In this document: positions 12,701-23,190 of the stretch, one piece after another | Numbering within the stretch: the first letter of the stretch is position 1 | Layout: the number at the start of each line of letters is the position of its first letter | NCBI GenBank assembly: GCA_021401465.1 | Contig: JADDMT010000009.1 | Location: forward strand, 248,001-312,000 | Reading direction: 5' to 3' | Origin: Teratosphaeria epicoccoides | Lineage: Eukaryota; Ascomycota; Dothideomycetes; Mycosphaerellales; Teratosphaeriaceae | Length of the DNA: 64,000 nucleotides | Notes under the pieces: model-generated | What the model was told of the DNA's origin: nothing | What the model saw: the letters and a program-made list of their open reading frames with translations, nothing else | The model's database searches: none | Program-made: the position numbers and the translations under genes

Positions 12701-15010
12701 GGACGTACACTTCCTGTTCTAGATCCTTAATAGCAGCTACTATCTCGCTTGAAGTCATAGCACATATTTCGATCTTGCCTAGTACGTCGTGTACTATAGG
12801 TAGAGGTATCGATCTTAAGAGTTCCGGGAACTAGATCCTCTCATTCTTCTAGTCGATATAGAGGTTAGCGTTTCTTAGCCATGGCAACCCTAGTACTACA
12901 TCTGAGCCTAGTGACTCCGTGATGTCGAACTAGAGCATCTCTTAGTAGCGTCCTATCCGTAGAGGCATCATCTCGGTCTCTTCGTCAAATACTCCTTAGT
13001 TGTACATGACTAGCTTTCCATTAATCGCTTATAGCAAGAAAGCATTCGTCTTCGCCTGTAGCTTTATCCTAGCTGTCCTAGCGAACTTAGGCGTCATGAA
13101 GATTCTAGTACATCCTGAATCTATTAAGGCCCTAGCTAGCGTTTCGTCGATATGCACCTATACTCTAAGGTTGTTCGCATATCTGGCGCCGATCGCAGCA
13201 CATCGTTGCAGCCCTATCTAGTCTGTCTGTAGGTCTAATTCTGGCGGACCTCGTCGTTTCCCGAATAACTGTCTTCACGGACTAGTTTAGGGATCGTGCG
13301 GTCTCGGCTTCTTCTCTAAGCGTTACCGTTTTCTGGCCTAAGAGATCGTTCTCGTTCTTAGCCTCGCTGTTCCTGCGTGTTTCTTGCGTACTCTATCTTT
13401 AAGTGATAGACTCGGAGTCGTAGCGCTCTTGGAATCTGAATACCTTCATGGGTTAGGTAGCCTCCCTAGGGTGTAAACTCTACCCTGAACAGTACAATTT
13501 CTTGGACAACTTTCTAATGCGCGTAAGGTTAAGCTATGACTAGTAGTCTCCTTAAGTGTCGTCGCATATAGTCGGCTAGTTCGTCATACTAAAGCTAGTT
13601 AACATGTTGTACTCTATTAATCCATGGGCAAGCCTAAGCCTACTAGTTCTATATGATTCGGATAATGTCGAGTCTGATGTCATGCGGCGGCATGGCCTAT
13701 CGCTCTATGCTCTCGTCTTCCTCGGAATCAGGAATGACAGCTTTGACAAGCTTGTAGTTGTCGTCCGAACCTTCTTCTTCTTCTTCTAGTTCCTGTTGCC
13801 TTAGGACTGTCGCACTAGAAGGTGTACCCCTTAGCGCACAGATCGACTATGCCTTATTTTGGCTAGGGTACTATCTAGAACCATCTTTATCACTTATGTG
13901 AATTCAACAATCGTCGTTGTAGCACGTAGTCTAAGTAAGTGCGGCATAGTCCGGTTCTCGAGTAGTAGCGGCCTTTTGCTTAGGTGCCGTCGTTATTACG
14001 CGAGCCTGCTCTATCCTAGGCAGCTCTTGTCGTTGCTTCTTCGCAAAACATTCGTGGAAAAAGTGTCCTTTCTTTCCATAGTTATGGCACTTGAGATTAC
14101 TCTTGTCAAATGGCTTCTTCAGACTATTCTGATTAGGAGAGCCTTTCCGCGGCTTTCCTTAGGGTCTATTCCTTAGACGCCCCTTAGTCGCATCTAACTC
14201 CATAGGTTAGAGACTATAGTAATCGCTTTGCCATTTTAGTGCTAATCGTTAGACCTTATGGTTAGCCTGTACTAGCTTGCGATTTCTATGTTGTTGTTCT
14301 TGCTGTTATTCCTAGATGCAATTATCGATTCTAATTACGAGATCGCTTATTTCCTTGAATGTCGTTAGCTAATCTCCTCAGGCAATTTCGTCTTTAACCG
14401 ACTCCTTTAGTCCCTAGTAGAACTAAGCGGCTAAAGCGTTATCATTCTAGTCGACTTAAGCAGAGAGGGTCTAAAAGTCCGCGTAGTACTTAGTAGCAGA
14501 ACCCTTCTGCTAGATTCCTAGGAGAGCTCTCTCGGCCTCTTGTTGCTTATTACTAAGCCTAAACGCTTCGCGTAATGCCTTAAACAAGGACTTGTCTAAG
14601 TTGAGAATCTCCCTAGTCGTCGTCTTCCTAGCTTTAGCGTTACTAACATGATCTAGATAATCTGTTAGATAAGGCTAGATAAACTCGAACGCTAGTCCCT
14701 TTAGGTAAGAGACAATGTACATCATTCGCTTATGATGTGTCGTAAACTGTTCCGTATCTATGTTAAATACTAACTAGCATTATAGGATAAACATCTCGAC
14801 TTGAGATCGTTATCCTGTAAACTCTATAGGGCTTCCTATCTTAAAGCCATTGTTACTATGTCTATTCCTAGTAGTTAAACCTGCGACGGATGCTAGAGCC
14901 ATCTCGCTAAGGTAAATGGATTCGAGCTACTACATGACTTAAGGTATAGTAGCAACTTGTTCTCGTGGTGTTAGTTAACTGTCGCTAGAACTTGAACTAA
15001 CAGTTAAAGA
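9750..15010 (-). pseudogene. Decayed gag-pol of copy B
   Basis: This is the same coding order as copy A, read on the - strand. The chromodomain lies at about 9820-9950, integrase at about 10,430-11,010, RNase H at about 11,280-11,660, and RT has its YLDD at 12075-12086. The zinc-knuckle region is at about 14,050-14,090. Stops occur at largely the same kinds of codon as in copy A. Short open stretches on the + strand (for example 13000-13221 and 13859-14176) are chance frames antisense to pol and gag. Confidence 0.88.
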
Positions 15011-15081
15011 ACTACTTAACATAGGCGTATGTTAAGCGCTTAACAAGTCTCCTAATGCTTCCTTAGAAGTAGTGCTTAAAA

Positions 15082-15570
15082 TGTCATAAGGGTAGGTGCT
15101 AATAGCAGGAAGGGGATTAGGTGTTAGACTCGCAGAGCTATGAAGAATATCGATAATAGTAGTTAACCTTGTAACTAACTCTCCTCTAAGCAAGAGAGGA
15201 TTAAATTAAGATTAAGCACGAAGCTCCTAACTACCTGTCCTAAAGCCATCCCTATATACTAGAGAGATAGAGTAGCTCTGTTAGATCTATCGACAGACCT
15301 AATAGATCTATGTCTATAGATCTGTAGACTAACCCTACAGATCTAAGGGTCTATTATCCTATGATAGATCCCTTCTTCCTTGTAGGCCTATAGATCTGTA
15401 GACTAACCCTATAGATCTAGGGATCTGTCCCTATATGACAGATCCTTTCTCCTATGACTATGCCTATAACTTATAGTACTCCTATGACTATACTATGACT
15501 TATAGTACTTAGGACCCTTATAATCCTGTATCCTACAGTACTCTGGACAGTACTCCTGACACTTATGACA
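15082..15570 (-). repeat. 5' LTR of copy B
   Basis: This 489-bp LTR has the same terminal repeats as the other complete LTRs. The bases directly inside it (15061-15081) correspond to those following the 5' LTR of copy A, where the primer-binding site should lie. The expected TGG is not intact in either copy, possibly through mutation. Confidence 0.92.
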
Positions 15571-15575
15571 CTAAG
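15571..15575. repeat. Target-site duplication (right) of copy B
   Basis: CTAAG is identical to 8550-8554 and lies directly after the last LTR base. Confidence 0.85.
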
Positions 15576-16270
15576 TTAGACAAGTAGGTAAGTAAGCTAA
15601 GTAACACAAGTTACTTAGTCTACTTAGGGCCTTGATTTTTAAGACATAGCTAAACTTATAGTCTTAGTACTACAAGAAGGACTTAGTGTTCTTTTATAGT
15701 ATAGTCTCTTGTTAATTGTACGATAATTCTACTACATTTATTATCATATAGTCTAGGTAATATTAATTTAGTCAAATCTACTAAGTATTATTTAATTGTC
15801 ATATAACCTTAGGTTTTGATATTAAGCAGCGACAATATAGAAAATTAAAACTAACAGCAGGGGACTAGTAGTAGTAACAAGAGGGTATAAGGTGTACAGT
15901 AGACAAGGCGCTTGCGGACCGGGCCAGAGGATGTGTCCCTGCTACCTTCTCTCTCGACACGCCGAGGAGTCATCCGTCGCTCTTACGCATGATGTAGGCC
16001 CGCGGTAGAAACATCCACAATTCGACCCACCACTGAAGATCTCACGTGCGCCGCCTGGATCGACGTTCTTGGGATTACAGCTACAGCTAGACGGGATCAT
16101 AAACATATAGTTTCAACTATCCAAATTGATCGACGCTAGACCCTTCGGCGTTGGGCTCCACAGCAGACAACCACAGAGTCGTCCCGCCCGAACACCAAAC
16201 AGCTCATGCTCTCTTCGACCTGTACCTCGCGATAGCGTGGGAAGCATTTCCCTCCGGAGCTGACAGCAGA
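15576..16270. other. Decayed AT-rich remnant, then upstream region of VAC8
   Basis: From 15576 to about 15,890 the sequence is AT-rich and TAG-rich like the transposon block and continues the DNA interrupted at 8554. At about 15,890 composition changes abruptly to normal GC with CAG/CTG words restored. The remaining 380 bp are the probable promoter and 5' UTR of VAC8. I see no gene here. Confidence 0.6.
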
Positions 16271-18327
16271 ATGTTCTGCGTGAGAGCCTTCCAGCGATGC
16301 TGTGGTACGTCGGCTTACTCGACATCCTCTCGCGGTCTTGCCTCCACCCATCGCGATAGCAGCCCTGCTGCTTTGAAAATGCGTGAGTGTGGTGCGTCTT
16401 AGAAGCATATGCTGACTTCTTCTCCCGCTGTGCAGGAGGCAGATCCAAAGTCAACTACGATAATGCCCTCGCGGACTCGGAGCGCGAAGCTGTCGCAGAC
16501 CTCCTCAACTACCTCGAAAATGTACTTCAAACCCACCATCTCCACCGCTGCCTCGACCTTCCCCTCACGTCCCGAGTCAAGCTCGACGTATGCACTGTCA
16601 ACAAACTCGCTAACCAGAAGCGTATCCCACAGAGAGCCGAGACCGACTTCTTCTCCGGCGAGCCGCTAGCGGCACTGAGCACACTCGTCTACAGCCAGAA
16701 CATCGACTTGCAGCGGAGTGCAAGCTTGACCTTCGCCGAGATCACAGAACGCGATGTGCGACCCGTTGATAGGGCTACGCTGGAGCCCATCCTATTTCTG
16801 CTCGAGAGCCCGGACATAGAAGTCCAGCGCGCTGCCTCAGCTGCACTGGGCAACCTGGCAGTGGATGGTCTGTGCCCTCTCCTGCTGGCGGGTTGGGCAA
16901 ACTACTGACAAACGGCAATGTAGCTCAAAACAAAGTCCTCATCGTCTCACTCGGCGGTCTGACGCCTCTCATCCGGCAAATGAATAGCCCAAATGTCGAG
17001 GTGCAATGTAATGCTGTAGGATGCATTACCAACCTGGCGACGCACGAGGATAACAAGGCGCGCATTGCGCGGTCTGGAGCATTAGCGCCGTTGACACGGC
17101 TGGCGAAGAGCAAGGACATGAGAGTGCAGCGTAATGCCACTGGTGCGTTGCTGAACATGACGCACAGTGACGACAACAGACAACAACTAGTCTCGGCTGG
17201 TGCCATACCCGTGCTGGTCTCGCTACTTGGCAGTCAGGATACAGATGTGCAATACTACTGCACTACGGCATTGTCGAACATTGCGGTGGATTCCGCGAAC
17301 AGGAAGAGGCTCGCTCAGTCAGAGTCGAAGCTGGTGCAATCACTGGTACATCTCATGAAAGGTCAGGCACCTAAAGTCCAATGCCAGGCAGCCCTCGCAC
17401 TCCGAAATTTGGCGAGTGACGAAAAATACCAGTTGGAAATTGTGCGAGCAGGCGGACTACCACCATTACTGCAGCTCTTACAGAGCAGCTACCTCCCGCT
17501 GATATTATCTGCGGTGGCATGCATCCGCAATATCTCCATCCACCCCATGAACGAAAGCCCCATCATCGACGCTGGGTTTCTGAAACCACTTGTTGACCTC
17601 CTAGGCTCCACAGATAACGAGGAGATCCAATGCCATGCAATCTCAACTCTTCGAAACCTGGCTGCGTCCAGCGACAGGAACAAGCAGCTGGTTCTGGAAG
17701 CTGGAGCAGTGCAGAAGTGCAAGGAGCTGGTGCTGAGTGTGCCGTTGAGCGTGCAGAGCGAGATGACCGCTGCGATTGCCGTGCTGGCACTCAGTGACGA
17801 CTTGAAGGAGCGACTGTTAGGGCTGGGCGTCTTTGATGTCTTGATCCCATTGACGGAAAGTGAGAGCATCGAGGTGCAAGGAAACAGTGCCGCGGCACTT
17901 GGAAACCTCAGCAGCAAGGGTGAGTTCACCGGCAGCTGTAAGCACGAGTCGCTTCGTTTACTGACTTGACATAGTGGGCGACTATTCCCTCTTCCTGACG
18001 TCCTGGTCTCAGCCTAGCGGCGGCATCCACGGCTACCTTGCGCGGTTCCTCCAGTCTGGCGATCCGACTTTCCAACACATTGCCATCTGGACCCTCCTCC
18101 AGCTCCTCGAATCCAACGACGCGAAACTCATTCAAGCCATCAACAACTCGAAAGATGTGATGGACGTGGTGAAACAGATCAGCGAAAAGCACGTAGAAAG
18201 CGAGAGTGAGCACGATGGTGCTGAAAGTGAGGATGGCGAGGCCGAGGTCGTTCAGCTGGCGAGAAGATGCCTGGAGCTCAGCAGTGGAGAGAAGGTGGGA
18301 ATTTCGGCTGGCAGCGATAAGACATAG
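16271..18327 (+). CDS. VAC8: Vac8-type vacuolar armadillo-repeat protein
   Basis: Vac8 is a vacuole-membrane scaffold of about 11 armadillo repeats that acts in vacuole inheritance, homotypic fusion, nucleus-vacuole junctions and selective autophagy. The proposed CDS is join(16271..16304, 16436..16521, 16633..16867, 16924..17919, 17975..18327), 567 aa, close to the family's usual length. All introns have GT..AG ends and CTGAC/CTAAC branch sites, and the phases agree. Hallmark text includes SEREAVADLL, the ETDFFSGEPL block, repeated ALGNLA / NAVGCITNLA armadillo helices and an acidic C-terminal tail. Exon 1 (34 nt) is the least certain: it gives a Cys-rich start (M-F-C...R-C-C-G) with palmitoylation-type cysteines but lacks the Met-Gly needed for myristoylation. 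An alternative start at 16379 also lacks it. The gene lies 380 bp from the decayed transposon block. Confidence 0.92.
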
Positions 18328-20069
18328 GAGACTTATTACGGAGAAGCCGATACTCCTTATCTGATGGAGGAGGTAGAGATGAGTGGGCTGCACTGGACAC
18401 GGAGCGACACGGGATCCGAGATTCCCGGGCGAGTCGCCGCCTAGGCGCCGCTGCGACCGAGTGACGCTGGCGATTGCTGCTATACGTGCCGTCTGCAGCG
18501 AACATGAGAGCCAGAAGGTGGTGACGCGAGTTCGACAAACACCACCGAGCTTTGATGCATCATTTGGGGGTGCATTGCCTGCGACGCGATGCATTTCATT
18601 CGGAAATCAATACACTGCATTTACACAGCAGGCGGTGGCGTTCATGGCCAGGATTTCAGGGGGCCAACACTTTTGTTTGAGCGCAAGCATCTTACGGACG
18701 GCCGCCTTCCATTTTCATGATGCTGGTATTGATGCTGGTTATTGCATTAATGTGGCGTAAAACAGCGACGATACCTTTGTAGTTTTCTCCTTACTTTGTG
18801 CGATGCAATGGGATGGGGATAAAAGGGCGCAAGATAGGGTATGGTAGAATATGTTGACCAGCACATTGTGCGCGTACATGAGAGTCCCTCGACGCGGAAC
18901 ATGCTCCTGTTGGTCTCAAGGACGACTCGAATGTGCTCGCGAGTTGCGACAATTGTCGAGCTCCCCGGAACGGCATGCTCAAGCCATGAGCGCCTCGAAC
19001 GGTCGTGCCTCGAGCAGTAGCATCCGCAATTGTTGCCCTCCCCGTGCGAACGTCCAGAGTCAGCCCGTGGCAGTACGCAGCAATCGCAGACAACTTACTA
19101 CTGGATAGAACCTGAGCATTTGGCGCCGTTGCTGGAAGTCATTTGGAGTCAAGCGTCCGCCTTGAGGCACGGCGTACAGTGGACGTTCAGGTCTATGCGC
19201 CGGACTTCGCGGCCGCGACTGTAGCCATCATGGCTGGACGGGTTGAGGAAGTCCATGGTGATGGTGTGTTTGGAAAATTTAGGAGCCGCACGTTCGATGC
19301 CTTGGGTCTCTGTTGCGCGGCCTTGGGAGCTGAAAATTGCTCATCAGGGGCCAGGACCCGCTCATTGCGTGTGGATTGCCCAGGTTCCAGATTATTCTTG
19401 CCTCTGATCGAGTACGTCTTGCGTCGATGGGTGATTCGGCGGACTTGCGAATATCATTGCGCTTATCTCATTCCTTTTGTGCCACGCTTTTTGCTTGTCT
19501 TTGTGAATACCTAGGTACGGCTGAACCGCTCGAGCGAGCCCGTCGTTGTATGGATGTTACGACTACACGGATCATCACGATTTGACACAGTATTTTATAC
19601 GCATCTCATATCCTAAGACAAGCAAGGACGTTCAAGCGGTTTATGCCGTATTTACATTCTTGGCATATGCTTTCAGCCTAAGGCCATATTGATAGTGATC
19701 ATATAGCGGGTGCTTTTTTTGCCATTGTGTCTCCTCCACTAAATCATGCATATCGACACTTCGCCAGCCGAGCAATGGTGCTCGTCATCCACGAGCTGAC
19801 GCCTGTAACAGCATGATGGCCCGTGGCTGCGACACGGCCGGCGCGGCATTGGCGTCCGCAAGTGTCAGCTCATTGAACGTCATCGCGGTCGGTTGGTCAC
19901 CAATTTGTTAGCCGCAAGACGTCTTGTCAATGCATAAAATCCTTACAGAACTGCTCATGCTCTATTCTGGACGGTGGATGGATGATCTCCGGATCAACTG
20001 ATCCAGTAAACAGACCTAAGTTATTGGCATAGGTGACTGAAGCATTTTACCAATCGACTGCAAAGCGGC
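18328..20069. other. Intergenic region between VAC8 and the decarboxylase gene
   Basis: This is 1.7 kb between two convergent genes. Several frames of 80-125 codons are open, but none shows a domain, a plausible start or a splice pattern, and their compositions look non-coding. It presumably holds both 3' UTRs. I see no RNA gene here. Confidence 0.4.
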
Positions 20070-21734
20070 TCACTGGACATGCTTGGAAAGCACTTGCTCT
20101 GCTATTTCGACAAGCTTGTCGAAGATCTGCTTGAGATACTTTTCCTCAGCCAGCGGATTGGCAGAAACTACCCGGATCGCAAAGTTGCCTCCAACCACAG
20201 TCGACGTGAGGAAGAATTCCCTCTCTTCCTCAACAATGTTGAACACTTCTTTAGTGACTTTATTGGTTCGCCCCAATTCGGCGTCGTTTGCTGGCTGATT
20301 GATTGGGATGTATTGGTCTTCATACGGTCGTGAGTCACTTCCATTGGTGTCCAATCCCAAATCAGATAGCTGCTTCCTTCTCGGATTGACAGTGAAGACT
20401 GTGAGTGCAAACGCAGGTGGAGTCAGAATGGTAAAGAGATCTGATCGAGATCGGAGCAAATTGGTAAATGTTTCACCTAACTTGATATGGCGTCGAACGT
20501 GCTGTTGCAAGCCTTCCACGCCCCAAGTCCGCAGTACGAACCATATTTTCAGGCTTCTGAAGCGACGTCCAAGTGGTATCTGCCAGTCGCGATAGTCTGT
20601 AACGACACCACTGTCGGTAAATTGATTCCTCAAATACGCTGGCGTGATGCTCAGAGCATCCGTAAGGTCCCTCCGCCTCTGGACAAAGAGGCATGATGCA
20701 TCAAAGTTGGTGAGAAGCCACTTGTGCATGTTCATGTCGAACGAGTCCACTGCTTCTAATTGCTCAGACAAGTGTTGGTACTCTGGCAATACGAGTGCAG
20801 CACCTGCGTAAGCGGCATCACAATGGATCCACATATCTGGATAGTCTCGCGCGACTTCGGCGATAGATGAGAGGTCATCCACTGCACACGTGTTGGTGGT
20901 ACCGATACTGACGGTCAAGTAGTATGGACGGAGGTCTTTGGCTTCCAGTTCCTGGATCTTGGCCCTCAGGACCTCGCCAGTCAGCGCATATTCCCGTAAC
21001 TTGTGTGTCGGGATGCTCCGGAAGCGTGTGCCTGCAATGATAGCAGCCTTTTTCGTGCTTGAATGCGCCTGGTCGGATCCCAGAGCGACAAGTCTGCCTC
21101 GAAGCTCGCACGAGCGATCTTCTATCTCATTAGGTTGCGTGATGCCCTCTCGCTTTAGCTGTTTCCGAATGTAGCGCTCGCGAGCAGCAATCATCACGGT
21201 GACAATAGCCTCACTCGCTGACCCCTGTATGACGCCACCGCCTTCGCCGCTGGACTGGAAGTCAGGTGGTAGAGCCAGTATGTGAGCCAGCCAGTCCAAC
21301 ACGACGGTTTCCAATTCTGTGACCGCAGGGGAGCATATCCAGTTGAAGGCCGGGGCGGTCAAAGCGGCACTCCACATTTCGCCAAGCATAGCTGGGTACG
21401 TCGAACTTGCTGGGAAAAAGGCCATGAATTTTGGGTGCTGCCAATGGGTCATGCCAGGCATTATGACACGTCCTATGTCCTTCTCGATTTCTTGCCATTG
21501 CTCACCTTGCCTCGGTGGCTCGCTTGGGAGTAGCTTTCGCAAGTAACCAGGTGCTATAGACGGCAGGACTGGCCTCGATGGCAGGTCGAAATAGTACTGC
21601 TCAACTGCCTGGGCCACGGCAGCTGCAGCTCCTCTGAATCGCTCTCCTGTCATGCCGAGTGGCGGAACGCTGCTCTCCTGAGACGAGGATTCATGTTCGG
21701 ACGAGCCATTGGTCTTGGCGCTAGGGGCTGACAT
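20070..21734 (-). CDS. Aromatic-L-amino-acid/tyrosine decarboxylase-like PLP enzyme
   Basis: This is a group II pyridoxal-phosphate decarboxylase (Pfam PLP-dependent decarboxylase), 554 aa from the ATG at 21732-21734. The reading frame stays open upstream to 21974, but that part lacks family similarity. The N-terminal region has the family's VMPGMTHWQHPKF-type block and a PSSTYPAMLGEM segment. The PLP site is clear: HCDAAYAG (the Asp that contacts the pyridine nitrogen) and NMHKWLLTNFD (Schiff-base Lys). The C-terminal third keeps DYRDWQIPLGRRFRSLK. Family members remove CO2 from tyrosine, tryptophan or DOPA; the substrate cannot be read from sequence. It is divergent from MDM10 with a short shared upstream region. 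A CTGCAG acceptor-like site just before the ATG leaves room for a 5' UTR intron. Confidence 0.9.
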   Translation of the reverse strand: MSAPSAKTNGSSEHESSSQESSVPPLGMTGERFRGAAAAVAQAVEQYYFDLPSRPVLPSIAPGYLRKLLPSEPPRQGEQWQEIEKDIGRVIMPGMTHWQHPKFMAFFPASSTYPAMLGEMWSAALTAPAFNWICSPAVTELETVVLDWLAHILALPPDFQSSGEGGGVIQGSASEAIVTVMIAARERYIRKQLKREGITQPNEIEDRSCELRGRLVALGSDQAHSSTKKAAIIAGTRFRSIPTHKLREYALTGEVLRAKIQELEAKDLRPYYLTVSIGTTNTCAVDDLSSIAEVARDYPDMWIHCDAAYAGAALVLPEYQHLSEQLEAVDSFDMNMHKWLLTNFDASCLFVQRRRDLTDALSITPAYLRNQFTDSGVVTDYRDWQIPLGRRFRSLKIWFVLRTWGVEGLQQHVRRHIKLGETFTNLLRSRSDLFTILTPPAFALTVFTVNPRRKQLSDLGLDTNGSDSRPYEDQYIPINQPANDAELGRTNKVTKEVFNIVEEEREFFLTSTVVGGNFAIRVVSANPLAEEKYLKQIFDKLVEIAEQVLSKHVQ

Positions 21735-22014
21735 ATCAACCTGCAGGAGCATGGGATGATGGAAAAGACCAGATCGTTTTTGTATACAAATTTGAGATGG
21801 ATGAGAACAGAGATTATGCTTGTATCTGTGTAGACGGCCACAAGATCTCAGGCCGTGAATTGTTATGCAGCTTACATAACTTGGAATTAGTTCTGCACCA
21901 TTTGGACAACTCAGATGTGCATACTTATCCTGCACACAAGGATGAACTCCACCATCTGCGCGAGCAACACGCACACAAAATCGCGATGACGATGCTCACG
22001 CCATTCTTGCGACT
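21735..22014. promoter_or_regulatory. Short divergent promoter region (decarboxylase / MDM10)
   Basis: These 280 bp separate two genes transcribed outward, so they must contain both promoters and 5' UTRs. No specific factor site is claimed. Confidence 0.45.
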
Positions 22015-23190
22015 ATGCTCGAGTTCATGGACCACGTCCAGGCAGCTTTCCATGCACAAACACGCTGGAACATCGACCAGAGCTATGCATCCCTGACCAC
22101 GACAGCCCACAATCTGCTCGACTTCTACATACCACATGGCATCAAGCTGCATGCATCCTCTCTGTCGAGTCCGAACTTCGCGACCTCTTATATACTAGGA
22201 ACCAAGGGCGTTGTGGATGGAAGCTTGTCGTTCCTCTACTCGAGTCTGGGATTGGACATCAACAGCGAGAGCAGTAAGTTGGATCTGGAGCATGTCGTGA
22301 GAGGATACAGACACCTGAGGGAGCTGCAGCAGCCCGGCTCAAAGGGATGGGAGATCGTTTGGAGGGATGGCAAGGCGTTAGCGAGGAAGGATGCGCTGCT
22401 CTACGGCAGGCTATATCTGCCGAACAGTACATTGGAAGCACTGTATCTGCGGCGAATCTCTCCCACAAGACTGTTGAGGCTGAATTGCGTCTCGGACAGC
22501 AGTCTGCCCAGCGGAGGTACGATCCTGGCGGTGCTGCAGAATGATTTTGGCAAGTACAGTACGGAATACCTGTACTCGACGGATTCATCGTTGCTGGGCG
22601 TAAGAGCACTGTACAACTTTGGAAACGATCCTCGACATCCCAACCATCAGCGCTCTACGCGACAGCCGGCACATCCATGGGACCATCAGAATGGAAGGCT
22701 TAGCGCAGGGGCTGAAGCGTACTTCAGTCCAGTGAACAAAAGCGGGGGCGTGAGTTGCGGGCTGAGGTTCACGACGCTGCCAATACATGCTGGGTTCCCA
22801 TACACGATGACCCTGACACTCAACCCGCTGATGGGGAACTTGAGTTCCACGTATGCTGTCAAAGCTGGCCCAGATCTCGCGCTTTGCTCACGCTTTGACT
22901 TCAACGTTTACAGCTACGAGAGCGACGTAGGAGTTGGCGTCGAGCTGTGGCAGCGCAAGAAAGTATCACAAGATGTGGCATGGGCGAATAAGATGCTTCG
23001 GTCTGATTGGAAACAGGAGCAAGAGGTGAATGGTGTGTTGAAGGCCAGACTGGACAACAACGGGAAAGCTGGCCTGGTGTGGGAGTGTAGGGTTAAGGAC
23101 CTGCTGGTCAGCCTTGGTGCTGGCTTTGATCTGAAGCAGAGGGAGAGGATGCTGGGAAATGTGGGATTGGAGGTTAGCTATTCGAGCTGA
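22015..23190 (+). CDS. MDM10: Mitochondrial distribution and morphology protein Mdm10
   Basis: Mdm10 is a mitochondrial outer-membrane beta-barrel. It anchors the ERMES complex (with Mdm12, Mmm1 and Mdm34) that tethers ER to mitochondria, and it joins the SAM complex in late TOM assembly. The gene is one uninterrupted ORF of 391 aa starting at the ATG at 22015. Family landmarks are MLEFMDHVQ at the N-terminus, the SSPNFATSY block near residue 50, alternating amphipathic strands throughout, the PYTMTLTLNPLMGNLSS segment, and a last strand (VGLEVSYSS) that fits a beta-signal for SAM insertion. There is no cleavable signal, as expected. It is slightly shorter than many orthologues, mainly because acidic or low-complexity loops are short. 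TOM40 lies about 8.5 kb downstream. Confidence 0.93.
   Translation: MLEFMDHVQAAFHAQTRWNIDQSYASLTTTAHNLLDFYIPHGIKLHASSLSSPNFATSYILGTKGVVDGSLSFLYSSLGLDINSESSKLDLEHVVRGYRHLRELQQPGSKGWEIVWRDGKALARKDALLYGRLYLPNSTLEALYLRRISPTRLLRLNCVSDSSLPSGGTILAVLQNDFGKYSTEYLYSTDSSLLGVRALYNFGNDPRHPNHQRSTRQPAHPWDHQNGRLSAGAEAYFSPVNKSGGVSCGLRFTTLPIHAGFPYTMTLTLNPLMGNLSSTYAVKAGPDLALCSRFDFNVYSYESDVGVGVELWQRKKVSQDVAWANKMLRSDWKQEQEVNGVLKARLDNNGKAGLVWECRVKDLLVSLGAGFDLKQRERMLGNVGLEVSYSS

Larger units (their letters stand above)
8555..15570 (-). mobile_element. Ty3/Gypsy chromovirus copy B (complete length, RIP-decayed)
   Basis: This is a full-length element on the - strand, 7016 bp, with two 489-bp LTRs and a 6038-bp internal region. 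The internal length is identical to that of copy A, so decay has been by point mutation rather than by net indels. Direct repeats CTAAG at 8550-8554 and 15571-15575 are the 5-bp target-site duplication. Gene order and the antisense ORF are as in copy A. The terminal TGTCATAAG/CTTATGACA repeats are intact. All frames contain many stops, mostly TAG, so the element is dead. Confidence 0.95.

Noticed and set aside
13000..14176. Open frames of 61-105 codons on the strand opposite gag-pol of copy B (with mirror frames at 1346-2543 in copy A)
   Set aside because: They lie antisense to recognisable protease and gag coding, start at no special site and have compositions typical of reversed coding DNA. 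Their mirror-image presence follows from the repeat itself.
1..15890. CRISPR array or other prokaryotic repeat system in the repetitive block
   Set aside because: The repeats are LTRs of a eukaryotic retrotransposon, with no regular spacer pattern.
16379..16381. ATG directly before the GTGAGT donor as VAC8 start
   Set aside because: It would give a start without the Cys-Cys-Gly context, and an upstream exon ending in TGC-TGT-G gives a sequence closer to Vac8 orthologues. It remains a minor alternative.
17926..18594. 222-codon frame antisense to the last VAC8 exon
   Set aside because: It overlaps a well-supported coding exon, has no domain and fits a shadow frame.
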